64,000 nt of DNA from Xanthobacter agilis (GTDB lineage: Bacteria > Pseudomonadota > Alphaproteobacteria > Rhizobiales > Xanthobacteraceae). The translations under genes and the position numbers were made by a program. Position 1 is the stretch's first letter. Each line of letters opens with the position of its first letter. Of this stretch, positions 24,385 to 35,100 are shown piece by piece. The notes beneath the pieces are model-generated. The model had not been told where the DNA came from. It saw nothing but the letters and a program-made list of their open reading frames with translations, and made no database searches. The stretch covers positions 114,794 to 178,793 of the forward strand of contig NZ_JABWGX010000008.1 in the NCBI RefSeq assembly GCF_021730435.1. Direction: 5' to 3'.

Positions 24385-25746
24385 ATGGACAGTTTCGGAC
24401 GCAAGCGGGGCATGTGCGAGTGGAGCGACCTGGTGGCCGACGATCTCGCGCTCGGAGCGGCCCTCGCGGATGGCATTGGCCATCGCCTTTCGCCGTTCCA
24501 TCTGCTTTCGGTGCCGGGCATGACCCCGCATCAGCAGCGCGCATGTTCTGAACTGTGGACACGGGACCGCCGCTCGGCCGCCCGCGCGGCGCGCAGCGCC
24601 CTCGATTTTTCCTTTCCGGAGCGCGGATCGCGCAAGATTCGCCTCGGTTATCTCTCCAACGACTTTCAGGAGCACGCCACCGCGCATCTTCTCATCGAAG
24701 TGCTGGAGGCCCACGCGCGCGATGATTTCGAGGTTTTTGCCTATTCTTTCGGCGCTGACGACGGATTGCCCATGCGGCGCCGGCTGGCGGCGGCGTGCGA
24801 CCGCTTCGTGGACATTTCCGACCTGAGCGACAGCGCGGCGGCCGAACTCATTCATGCCGATGGCGTGGATATCCTCTTGGATCTCAAGGGGTTCACGGCC
24901 CGCGCGCGCACCGGCATCGTCCTGCTGCGGCCGGCGCCGGTCATCGTGAACTATCTCGGCTATCCCGGCACCATGGGCGCGGACATCTGCGACTACCTGG
25001 TCACCGACCGTTTCCTGACACCGGCCGATCGCGCGCAGGATTATGCCGAAGCGCTGGCCTACATGCCACACACCTACCATCCCCACGGCCGCGGCACGCC
25101 GCTCGGAAGGCGGCCGGCGCGGCATGCGGTGGGGCTGCCGGATCGGGGCTTTGTGTTTTGCTGCTTCAACCAGCCCTACAAGATCTCACCAGAGGTTTTC
25201 GACATCTGGTGCCGGCTGCTGGCCGTGGTGCCCGACAGCGTGCTGTGGCTTCTCGATCACCCCGAGGCCACGGGGAACCTGCGGGGCGAGGCCATCCGTC
25301 GGGGCGTTGACGCGCGCCGTCTTGTTTTCGGGGCGAACCTGCCCCAGGTCGAGCACCTCGCACGGCTCCAGCTCGCCGATCTGATGCTCGACACCTCGCC
25401 GTTCAATGCCCACACGACCGCGAGCGACGCGCTGTGGGCGGGGGTGCCGCTGGTCACCTGTCCGGGCGAGACCTTCCCCTCGCGGGTCGCGGGCTCGATC
25501 CTGAATGCCATCGGCCTTGGTGATCTGGTGGCTGAAAATCTCGATGGCTATTTCGAGCTGGCCTATGGCCTTGCGACCGATGAGGAGAGGTTGGCCGACG
25601 TCAAGACGCGGCTGTCGGCCAATCGGCTCGCGACGCCCTTGTTCGATTCCGCCGCTTATACGCTCGATCTGGAGAGCCTTTACCGCACCATGGCCGTTCG
25701 CCACCGCTCAGACCTGCCCCCCGACATGATCGGGGTGTGCGAATAG
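24385..25746 (+). CDS. GT41 (O-GlcNAc transferase / SPINDLY-type) glycosyltransferase catalytic domain
   Basis: The 453-residue protein is the catalytic part of a GT41 enzyme. It has KIRLGYLSNDFQEHATAHLL with the catalytic-site histidine, GFVFCCFNQPYKISPEVFDI with the nucleotide-contacting lysine, and DTSPFNAHTTASDALWAGVP and CPGETFPSRVAGSILNAIGL in the donor site. Unlike most GT41 proteins, it lacks an N-terminal TPR array; the first 85 residues are not repeats. These enzymes add GlcNAc or fucose to Ser/Thr. It converges on a gene pair (TPR-GT9, TPR-sulfotransferase) downstream of a giant autotransporter. It could modify that protein's Ser/Thr-rich repeats (inference). Confidence 0.85.
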   Translation: MDSFGRKRGMCEWSDLVADDLALGAALADGIGHRLSPFHLLSVPGMTPHQQRACSELWTRDRRSAARAARSALDFSFPERGSRKIRLGYLSNDFQEHATAHLLIEVLEAHARDDFEVFAYSFGADDGLPMRRRLAAACDRFVDISDLSDSAAAELIHADGVDILLDLKGFTARARTGIVLLRPAPVIVNYLGYPGTMGADICDYLVTDRFLTPADRAQDYAEALAYMPHTYHPHGRGTPLGRRPARHAVGLPDRGFVFCCFNQPYKISPEVFDIWCRLLAVVPDSVLWLLDHPEATGNLRGEAIRRGVDARRLVFGANLPQVEHLARLQLADLMLDTSPFNAHTTASDALWAGVPLVTCPGETFPSRVAGSILNAIGLGDLVAENLDGYFELAYGLATDEERLADVKTRLSANRLATPLFDSAAYTLDLESLYRTMAVRHRSDLPPDMIGVCE

Positions 25747-25758
25747 GCTGGACGGTCT

Positions 25759-27171
25759 TCAAGGGAGGCGCGCCACCTGCGCGCAGACGCGGCGGACCGG
25801 CTCCGCCCAGTCTCCCGGTGCCGGCTGGCGGAACAGGCGCGCCGTGGGGTACCAGGGGCTATCGTCGCGATCCCGCATCCAGCGCCAATCGGGAGCAAAC
25901 GGCAGGAGCACGGACACGGGGCGCCCCATGGCCCCCGCCAGATGCACGATGGAGGTATCCACGGCCACCACATGATCCAGCAGATGGAGAATGGCCATGG
26001 TGTCCGTGAAGTCGGCGATTTCCGCGCCCAGGTTCATGAGCGGAGCGGGGCCGTAATGGTGCGCCACCTGCGCCATCGCCGCGCCCATCTGGAGCGAGAT
26101 CAGCGCAACCCCTTCCATCTCGCCAAGGGGCGTGAGTGCCTCCAGGGGCATGGAACGGTTGAGGTCATTGCCATGGGTCGGACGCCCCGCCCAGACGATG
26201 CCGACGCGCTTCATCCCGCGCGGTACGAGGCCATCGAGGCGGGCCGCCCAGGGCCCGACCTTGGCCGGTGGCGGCGCCACATACGGCACCGGTGCGGGAA
26301 CGGAGGGGAGGTCCGTGCCGAACACGCGCGGCAGGCCGGAGAGGGGGCAATAGGCGTCGAAGGCCGGCGCCTGCTCCCAGCGATCGAAGCAGAACGCGAG
26401 ACCGGACTGTTGTCGAATGATGGGTTGCAGCTCGATGCTACAGGCCACGACCACGCGGGCGCAGCGCCGCGCCACCTGCGGGATGTAGCGGCAGAACTGG
26501 ATGGAATCGCCGAAGCCCTGATCGGCGATCAGCAGCACGGTTCCGCCGGGCAGTGGTGCGCCATCCCATTGGGGCCGATCGGTCTGGGGCAGTGGCGGGG
26601 CGACGTTCGGCAGGCGAAAACGCCATTCGTACTCCTCCCAGCCTTCGGCGAACCGCCCGTTCAGCAACAGCCCTTCCGCCAACTCGAAATGGGCGCCGGC
26701 CATGCCGGGGTCGAGGGCAATGGCGCGGCGGGCCAGCCTGATCGCCTCTTCGATCTCCATCCGGTCGGAGTGGACCACGCACAGATTGTAGGCCGCGCCA
26801 GGATCATGAGGCGCCAGCGCCACCGCGGTGCGGCCGTGGTGAAGCGCTGAGTCCAGTTCGCCGCGCGCGCGCTGGATCTCGCAAAGGTTGCGATGGAAGA
26901 GCGGTGTTCCCGGGGCCGCCGCGATCGCGCGTTCAAGCCGCGAGACGGCCTCGCGCCGCCGCATCCTGGCGAATGACACCAGTGCGGCTTGATGCAGGGC
27001 ATCGGGGTGGTCCGGCGCCTCCATGAGCACGGCGGACAGAATGTCTTCCGCCGCCTCCAGATCGCCGGCGGCTTCGCGGGCCGCGGCTGCCGCCAGGCGC
27101 GCGGCGAGGGGGCCGGCTTGATCGCCGGCGCGTGGCATAGGAGCGGGCGCCATCGGCGACAGGCTAGGCAT
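25759..27171 (-). CDS. TPR protein with a GT9-like glycosyltransferase domain
   Basis: Residues about 25-200 hold repeated tetratricopeptide motifs (AGDLEAAEDILSAVLMEAPD, EIEEAIRLARRAIALDPGMA). The remaining 270 residues read like the glycosyltransferase family 9 fold (LIADQGFGDSIQFCRYIPQV, RVGIVWAGRPTHGNDLNRSM, VVAVDTSIVHLAGAMGRPVS, WRWMRDRDDSPWYP). Such TPR-GT9 proteins are common in rhizobia beside exported or filamentous proteins. The start overlaps the end of the TPR-sulfotransferase gene by 8 bp, so translation is coupled. Sugar donor and acceptor are unknown; an envelope protein is likely. Confidence 0.8.
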   Translation of the reverse strand: MPSLSPMAPAPMPRAGDQAGPLAARLAAAAAREAAGDLEAAEDILSAVLMEAPDHPDALHQAALVSFARMRRREAVSRLERAIAAAPGTPLFHRNLCEIQRARGELDSALHHGRTAVALAPHDPGAAYNLCVVHSDRMEIEEAIRLARRAIALDPGMAGAHFELAEGLLLNGRFAEGWEEYEWRFRLPNVAPPLPQTDRPQWDGAPLPGGTVLLIADQGFGDSIQFCRYIPQVARRCARVVVACSIELQPIIRQQSGLAFCFDRWEQAPAFDAYCPLSGLPRVFGTDLPSVPAPVPYVAPPPAKVGPWAARLDGLVPRGMKRVGIVWAGRPTHGNDLNRSMPLEALTPLGEMEGVALISLQMGAAMAQVAHHYGPAPLMNLGAEIADFTDTMAILHLLDHVVAVDTSIVHLAGAMGRPVSVLLPFAPDWRWMRDRDDSPWYPTARLFRQPAPGDWAEPVRRVCAQVARLP

Positions 27172-28990
27172 GGATGGAATATCCGAGCCGGAGGATGGCC
27201 GGTTCCAGGATCGGGATCACCGGGGCGAGGTGCTTGAGATACGGGATGTAGCGGAAGCGCGAGCGGTCATAGAGCGGTTCCGCCACTTGGGCATAGCTCG
27301 CGGTGCGCGCATAGCGCCGGTTTTCGTGAAAGCTCAGGCAACGCGCGTCAAAGGGCAAATCGGCAAAGGCCAGCATGCGGCGCAGATGTTTCTCCTGATC
27401 GGCCACGATGTCCTCATAGCGCACGGGGAGATATTTCAATGTCATCTCGCGCCGGTAATGCTCCACAAGATCGAGCATCAGAACATAATGTTGCGCGATG
27501 GTCTCCAGTGCATTGGAACAGTAGAACCCATGGGTGAGGTGATTGGAATAGACCGAGAGCACCACATCCAGCGGGTGGCGCAAGACGTGGATCAGGGGTG
27601 CATCCGGGAATATCAGGGCGATAAGGCCCATGTGCATTTCATTCAGCGGCATCTTGTCTGTGAAATGCGTGGCCCCCGGCTTCATGAATCCCAATTGGCG
27701 GATGCGTTGCAGGTAGTAGTCGCGCAGATTGTCGAGGCCCTCATGCTGGTCGCCCATCCACAGGTCGGCCAGCGCTTCCGGATAGGCGAGGGGGCTGTTG
27801 AGCATGCGGGGCAGCATGTTGGCGACGTCGTGCACGAGCGGCAGCTCGTCGCCGGCGGACACCTGCGGGTGGGCGGACAACATCTGCTCCACCATGGTGG
27901 TGCCGGAACGTGGAAAGCCCAGGATGAACATGGCGCGCGGGCCGCTCCCGATCGGCTTGGCGCGGGGCACGATGCGCAGCCGCCCGGAGGTGAAGAAGGC
28001 CTTCAGGCGGGCCGTCATCTGCGCCGCCTCGTCCGCCAGATAGAGGGCGCCGCTCTGCTCGACATGCTTGCGCTTGCCGGCGGCGAAGGCAGCGAAGGCC
28101 TCGTCATGGCGGCCGATCTTGTCCAGCAGCCGGCCCTTTTCCAGCAACTCGTTGGTTCCCAGCCCCTCACCCGCGCTATGCTGCTCGATGCGGTCGAGGA
28201 TCGCGAGGGCGGCGGCATAGTCCTTGGTGCGGCCGCGCACGACGGCGCGATGCAGCAGGACGCTGGGATGCGCCGGAGCAAGCGCTTCGGCTTGGTCGAG
28301 CAGGGCGTCGGCGCGGGCGAAATCGCGGTCGGTCTCCTCCATGCGCGCCCAGCCGAGAAGGGTCTGGACCACGGCCGGCGCGTGCGCCACCGATTCCTCA
28401 TAAAGCGCGCGGGCCTCGGCGATGCGGCCCTGGTTTTTCAGGTTCCAGGCGAGATTGGCGAGCAGGATCGCGGGCCGGTCGCCAAGCAGCTCCAGCGCCC
28501 GTCGATAATGGAACTCGCCCACCTGTGGGCGATTGGCCTCGGTGAGGATCATGCCCATGAGATTGTGCGATTGCGGGTCCACGGGTGCGATGCGCACCCC
28601 GTTGCGGGCATGGATCTCTGCTTCCCCGAGATCGCCGGAGCTGAACAGCAGCAGCGCCAGCTCCTGGGTCGCCCATACATTGTTGGGGTCGATCAGAACC
28701 AGGCGGCGCACCAGCGCTTCGGCGGCGGAGGCCGCGCCCTGCGCCTTGCGGATCTGATACAGGACGGCGAGGGCGCCACCCTGGCCCGGCGCCAGCTCCA
28801 GCACCTCCAGGCACAGGCGCTCGGCCTCCGCAACGGCGCCGCGGGCGTGGCAGGCGATCGCTTCGTCCACCACCGGCAGCAGATGGCGGCTCCCGGACGC
28901 CGGCCCAAGCGTATTCAGGTCCAATTGGCAGCAGCCCACGGCGCGCAGCCCGCTGCCGCAGGCACAAGGACCGGAGGAAAACACGCTCAT
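27164..28990 (-). CDS. TPR-containing sulfotransferase with N-terminal SEC-C motif
   Basis: The 608-residue protein starts with a SEC-C zinc motif (PCACGSGLRAVGCC, residues 8-21) and several TPR units follow to about residue 310. The sulfotransferase domain has the PAPS-phosphate loop FILGFPRSGTTMVEQMLSAH (near residue 350), then HFTDKMPLNEMHMGLIALIF and PLIHVLRHPLDVVLSVYSNH. It moves a sulfuryl group from PAPS to a protein or glycan; the TPR part may bind the acceptor. It lies 119 bp downstream of the giant autotransporter on the same strand and overlaps the next gene. The acceptor is probably that protein (inference). Confidence 0.85.
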   Translation of the reverse strand: MSVFSSGPCACGSGLRAVGCCQLDLNTLGPASGSRHLLPVVDEAIACHARGAVAEAERLCLEVLELAPGQGGALAVLYQIRKAQGAASAAEALVRRLVLIDPNNVWATQELALLLFSSGDLGEAEIHARNGVRIAPVDPQSHNLMGMILTEANRPQVGEFHYRRALELLGDRPAILLANLAWNLKNQGRIAEARALYEESVAHAPAVVQTLLGWARMEETDRDFARADALLDQAEALAPAHPSVLLHRAVVRGRTKDYAAALAILDRIEQHSAGEGLGTNELLEKGRLLDKIGRHDEAFAAFAAGKRKHVEQSGALYLADEAAQMTARLKAFFTSGRLRIVPRAKPIGSGPRAMFILGFPRSGTTMVEQMLSAHPQVSAGDELPLVHDVANMLPRMLNSPLAYPEALADLWMGDQHEGLDNLRDYYLQRIRQLGFMKPGATHFTDKMPLNEMHMGLIALIFPDAPLIHVLRHPLDVVLSVYSNHLTHGFYCSNALETIAQHYVLMLDLVEHYRREMTLKYLPVRYEDIVADQEKHLRRMLAFADLPFDARCLSFHENRRYARTASYAQVAEPLYDRSRFRYIPYLKHLAPVIPILEPAILRLGYSIHA

Positions 28991-29109
28991 GGCCGAAACG
29001 TCCTGAAAGCTGCTGGAGTGTCAGCGCATTTTCCGCCCGCGCGGGTTCAAGGCAACTCCCCCGGCGGCCTTCGGGCGTGCCTTTCCACGCGCAAAGGGGC
29101 CGCCGGCGG

Positions 29110-32100
29110 CTAGAAGTTCCACGAGAAATGCCCGGTGGCGGCATTGTCCTGGAGGCTGCCGGACAGGGTGCCCTGATAGGCGATGCCGAGCCGCGCCCGG
29201 TCCGTGATCCGCAGATCGAGCCCCAGCGCCACCAGCGCCGCGTCGCTTGCCAGCGGGGCGCCGGTGACGCTGAACCCGGCCCCCGTGGTGCTGAAATAGA
29301 CGCTGGTGGCGGGGTCGAGGTCGCCGAACGCGTGCTGCCACGCGATCATCAAGCCGGGTATCAGGGCGGCGTCGCCCCCCAGCGCCCAGGTGGTGCCGGC
29401 CCGCAGGCCGAGGGTGGAGGTGGTGAGGTCCGCGCTCGAACCGGACACGGTCAACCCCGCGACCCCCCCCATTTCGCGTGCCATGCCGGTGTCGAGATGG
29501 ACATAGGCCAGGCCGGCGAACGGCTCCAAGGCGACACCTTGCCAGTTTGCGCCATAGCCGATTTCGCCGAACACCTGAGCGGTATTGGCGGAATAGCTGC
29601 TGCTGAGGGTATTGGCGAAGCCGGGGAACACCACCTGCCGGCTCATGTCCACCGTGCTCCAGCCGTAGGCGGCACCCAGCCGCACGTCGAGCGGGCCGAA
29701 CGCGTGCCCGCCATAGGCGCCGAGCGTGTAGGTGTCGGCGCTGGCGGAGCTCGCAAGGTCAGAGACGTCGATGGACGTGCTGGTGGTGCCGAAAGCGAGG
29801 CCTGCGCGTCCGTCCTCGCCGATGCGGGCATCGAGCCCGGTCAGGAAGCCGGAGCTGTTCTGGCTCACGGCCGCCGTGTTGCTGGTGGCGTCGATCTGCC
29901 CCCAATTGCCGAAGGCCTGGGCCCAGCCCGAGACACGCGAGCCCCCGGCATCGGAGCGTGCGCTTCCCGGAGCCGGTGTTTCATAGGCGAGCGCATCGGC
30001 CCACGGGGAAGATGGCGTGCCGCTGGTGGTGAAACCGAGGGCGGAGAAGGTGCCGCCCGCGTCGCCATAGCTCTGCTGCCGCAGCCGGCCGAGCAGGGTC
30101 TGCGGCACCGCGCGGCTGTTGTCGAGCAGGACCGAATTGACGCTGGCAAAGGCCTCTCCGGAAAGCTGGGTGAAGGCGGTTCTGGCTCCCGCCGCGGTCT
30201 GCAGGGCAACCGCCTGGTACAGCTCGGAAGAGGGGCCGCCGGCCTGCACTGCGGTCGCGGCTGCGGCCGCGTTCGGCGTGGTGGCCACGCTGGCGAACGA
30301 GACGGCGTTGGAATAGAGCGTCAGCGCCACATTTCCGGCATCGTAGCTCAGCACCGGGTAGAGGAAGGCGTAGTCGCTTTCGACCGTCGAGAACGCGCCG
30401 GTCAGCGCCGCGCTGGACAGGATCGTGTAGGTGGTGGCGGCCTTGTAGGTTCCGCTGCCCGCCAGCACCGACAGGGTTCCGTCGAGGGTAGCGGTGCCGG
30501 ATACCACCAGTTGCGAGCTCTGGCCGGCGGCATTGGCCGCGATCTGCAAGGTGCCGGTGGCGGTCTGCACGAAATTGCCGGTGATCTTGAGGGCGCTGCC
30601 GGCCGCGCCCGGCTGGAGCGTGCCGGAGTTGGTGACCGTCGCCATGGTCCAGCTTCCGGAGGCGGTCCAGGCGGCCCCCTTCGCCACGTTGAGCGCGCTG
30701 CCCGCGCCGAAGTTCGTGATGGTGTTGGCCAGTGTCCCCGTCCCGGTGAGGGCGATGCGGCCCGCGCCGCCGCCACCGTCGATGCGGCCGTCGAGCACCG
30801 CGCCGGTGGCGAGGGTCAGGCTGTTCACGCCGCCGTCGAACTGCACGGCGATGCCCTGTGAGCCCGAGATGGTGCCGCTGTTGGTGGCGCTGGCGCCGGT
30901 TCCGGTGAAGGCGAGGCCGACGTTGCCGATGATGGTGCCGCTATTGGTGAGGGTGGCGTTGCTGCCCAGCGCCACGCCCACGCCTGCGGTCGCGAAAATG
31001 AGGCCGGAATTGGTGACGGTGCCGCCGCTTCCCACGCGAACGCCATAGGCCGCGCCCTGGATGACGCCGGAGCTGAAATTGGAGAGCCACCCGCCGTCTT
31101 CCATCACGACACCGGAATCCGCGATGCCGACAATGGTGCCGGAATTGGTGACGCTGCCGCCGGCATTGGTCTGCACGCCGGTCGTTCCACCCTGGATGAC
31201 GCCGGTGTTGGTGTTGGTAAGCGAGCCACCGCTTTCCACCACGGCGCCGGTGTCCGTGACGCCGACGATGGTACCGGAATTGGTGACGCTGCCACCGGAA
31301 TTGGTCTGCACGCCGGTCGTTCCACCCTGGACGGTGCCGGAATTGGTGACGGAACCGCCGGTGTCCACCACGACGCCCGTCTGCGCGCCGCCGACGATGG
31401 TGCCGGTGTTGGTGACCGAGCCGCTGGTGTTCGTGCCGGTGGTGGCGCCGGAGACCACGCCGGTGTTGGTGAACGTGCCCGTATTCGTCATGTCGCCGGC
31501 CCCGGAGATGGTGCCGGAATTGGTCATGGATCCGGAGTTGGACACGGTGTTGGTGTTCACCAGCGTACCGGAATTGGTGAAGGTTCCGCTGTTGGCGATC
31601 GTGCCGGTGTTGGTGAGCGAGCTGGAATTGTTAAGGGTTCCGCTCGTTTCGATGGAACCGCTGTTGGTGGACGTCGAGCTGGTGGTGATCGTGCCCGAGT
31701 TCTTGATCGTCGATCCCGCCCCTATGTTGACGGTTCCGTCGAGGGTGCCGGCGTTGCTGAGGGTGCCGGCCACGATCACAGGATTTGTGATGCTGGAGCT
31801 CGAGTCGATGGTCTGGGTGGCATTCAGGAACACCACATAGCGGAAGCCGACGGCAGTTACAGTCTTGAGCTGCGCCGTGTCGTAGACGGCCAGGGTATTC
31901 ACCCCCAGGGTTCCATCTGCGCGGCCGCTGAGCGTGCTGCCGTTCTCCAATACGAGCAGATTGGTGCCGCCGGCGAACTTCACGGCGGTCCCGCCGGCAC
32001 CCGACAGGGTGCCGAAATTGTCCACGGTGCCGCTTCCCCCCGTGAACAGCACGCCGACGCCCGATGCCCCGGTGGCGGCGATGGTGCCGGTATTGGTGAT

Positions 32101-35100
32101 GAGGGCCGAGCCGCCGGAAACCGTGATACCGGCATCCACGCCCGCGATCATACCCGAGTTGGTGACGATGCCGCCCGACGCCAGCAGCAGGCCCGCGCCC
32201 GATGCGGCGGCGATGGTGCCGGCATTGCGCAGGGTGCCATCATTCTGCGCCATCACGCCGTTGACCGCACCCGTGATAACGCCGCTCTGGGCATTGACCA
32301 GGACGCCGCCGACGCCCTGCACCGCAGCCTGAGACGTGCCGGCGATGGTGCCCGCATTGACCACGACGCCACTGGCGGCGCCGTCCGCGAACACGATACC
32401 CTGGGCGCCGCGGATGGTGCCGGCGCGGCCATTGTTCACGGTGCCGCCGGAGGCCAGGGAAACGCCGACGCCACCGCCTTCGACAAGGCCCGAATTGGCG
32501 AGGATGCCGGACCCTTCGATCGGCCAGGGCAGGGGGCCCATCGTCGTTTCGGAGCCGCCGCTGCCGGCCAGCAGAATCCCGGTGCCCGAGGCGCCCGTCG
32601 CCGAAATGGTCCCGCTGTTGTTGACGAAGCCGAAGCCGTCCGCAACGCTGACCCCCGCCGCGCCCGCTTCGATAAGCCCCCGGTTGGCGACAAGACCGCC
32701 CTGACCCAGCGAAATGCCGGCACCCGTGGTGGCGGTGAGGGTGCCGAAATTGGTGATGGTCCCGGCGGACACAAGGACGACGGCGCTTTCAACGCCGCTG
32801 ACCACGCCGGTGCGGGCGTTGAGGAGGCTTCCGCTCACCGCCCGCACGCCGGAAGAGGCGGTGCCGGCGACTGTGCCTTCATTCACCACCCGGCTGTCGC
32901 CCGTCGTGATCGCGATGCCGGAGGCGCCGCGAATGAGCGCGTCGGCGCCCAGATTGGCGATGGTGGCGCCGCCCGCCGCGGCGATGCCGATGCCGGAGGC
33001 CGCGATGGTGCCTCTGTTGCTCAAGGTGCCGGTGGCACCGTCGGCCCAGGTGACGCCGTTGGTGTCGCTGGTGATGGTGCCGCCAGCGGTATTGGAGAGC
33101 GTGCCGGTGGCCGCGAGAACCACGGCCGCATCGATCTCGCCCGCATTGGTGAGGGTGCCGGCGGTCAGCACCCTCCCGCCCGAGGCGATGGCGCCGGACG
33201 CGGTGATCGTCCACACCGCTCCGTCGGTCACGTGCACGGTCTCGAAACCGCTGAAGACGCTGTCGATGGTGCCCGAGCTTCCGCTGGTGCCGGCCGCCAG
33301 CACCAGCCGGTCGATGCCTTTCCCACCGACGACGGCGCCGACAATGGTGGAAGTGGGGCCCAGGATCAGGCGGTCGTCGCCTACGCCGAAGCGGATGGCG
33401 GTGCCGCCGGTGCCGATGATGGTTCCCGTGTTCGCAACCGTGTTGCTGGAGGTGCCGGAATTGAAGGCGATGCCGACGTCGCCGTCGATGGTGCCGGCAT
33501 TGGCGAGCGTCCCCGCGCCGCCGCTGACCCGCACGCCATATTGGGCTCCATGGAGGCTCGCGCGGGAGCCCACGTTGGCAAGGCGCCCTCCCGTTTTTAA
33601 CTCCACGCCGGCATCTTGCGTTCCGCTGATGGTGCCGGAATTGACGAGGGTGCCGCCTCCCGTTCCGTCGCCGAACAGCACGCCGGTGGCGCCGGAGATG
33701 GTGCCTGCGTTGGTGAGGTCCGCGAGGCCGCCGGAGATCGCCACGCCGTAGCGCGCGCCGGAAATGTGCGCGCGCGTGCCCGTGTTGCTCACCGATCCAC
33801 CGGCCCGGAGCCACGCCCCGGCGCCTTTCGCGCCACGAATGGTGCCGGTGTTCGTGAGCGTGCCGTCTTCCGTGTCCTCGCCGAAGAGCACGCCGGTGCC
33901 GCCGGCGATGGTCCCTGCGTTGGACACCTCCGCCGTGCCGCCTTGGATCGCGACGCCGATCCTGGCTCCCTCGATGCGGGCCGTGGTGCCGGTGTTGGCG
34001 AGGCTTCCGCCGGCGTCCATCTGGACGCCGCTTTTCTCCGCGCCGCGAATGGTACCCGCATTGACCAGGGTGGCGCCCAGGGTCTCGGCGCCGAAGAGCA
34101 CGCCGGTGTCGCCGCCGATGACGCCGGAATTATAGAGACCTGCCGGCCCGCTGTTGAATACGACGCCGAATTGGGCGCCGGTGATGCGCGCGGCGGAGCC
34201 CGTGTTGCTGACGGAGCCGCCGGCCTGCACCTGCACGCCGCTACCGGACGAGCCTCTGATGGTGCCGGAATTGACGAGGGTGCCGCCTCCCGTTCCGTCG
34301 CCGAACAGCACGCCGGTGGCGCCGTCGATGGTGCCCGCGTTGGTGAGGTCCGCGAGGCCGCCCGAGATCGCCACGCCGTAGCGCGCGCCGGAAATGTGCG
34401 CGCGCGTGCCCGTGTTGCTCACCGACCCACCGGCCCGGAGCCACGCCCCGGCGCCTTTCGCGCCACGAATGGTGCCGGTGTTCGTGAGTGTGCCGTCTTC
34501 CGTGTCCTCGCCGAAGAGCACGCCGGTGGCGCCGGCGATGGTGCCCGCGTTGGACACGTCCGCCGTGCCGCCTTGGATCGCGACGCCGATCCTGGCTCCC
34601 TCGATGCGGGCCGTGGTGCCGGTGTTGGCGAGGCTTCCGCCGGCGTCCATCTGGACGCCGCTTTTCTCCGCGCCGCGAATGGTACCCGCATTGACCAGGG
34701 TGGCGCCCAGGGTCTCGGCACCGAAGAGCACGCCGGTGTCGCCGCCGATGACGCCGGAATTATAGAGACCTGCCGGCCCGCTGTTGAATACGACGCCGAA
34801 TTGGGCGCCGGTGATGCGCGCGGCGGAGCCCGTGTTGCTGACGGAGCCGCCGGCCTGCATCCGCACGCCGCTGGTCTTTGCGCCCACGATGGTCCCGGAA
34901 TTGGCAAGCGTGCCGCCTGCCGTTCCCGCGCCGAATTGCACCCCGGCTGATCCCCGGATGGATCCGGAATTGGTGATCTGGGCCGCGCCGCCGCGGACGA
35001 GGACGCCATAGGCGCCGCCGGAGATCAGCGCCCGCGTGCCGGTGTTGGTGACGGCGCCACCCGCCTGAAGGCGCACGCCCGCCGTCTGCGTGCCGACGAT

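Noticed and set aside
27170..29113. 647-codon plus-strand frame opposite the sulfotransferase
   Set aside because: It mirrors a gene with a clear PAPS loop, SEC-C motif and TPRs.
29077..34950. Several long plus-strand frames opposite the autotransporter
   Set aside because: Repetitive DNA gives repetitive antisense frames; only the minus frame ends in a valid outer-membrane barrel.
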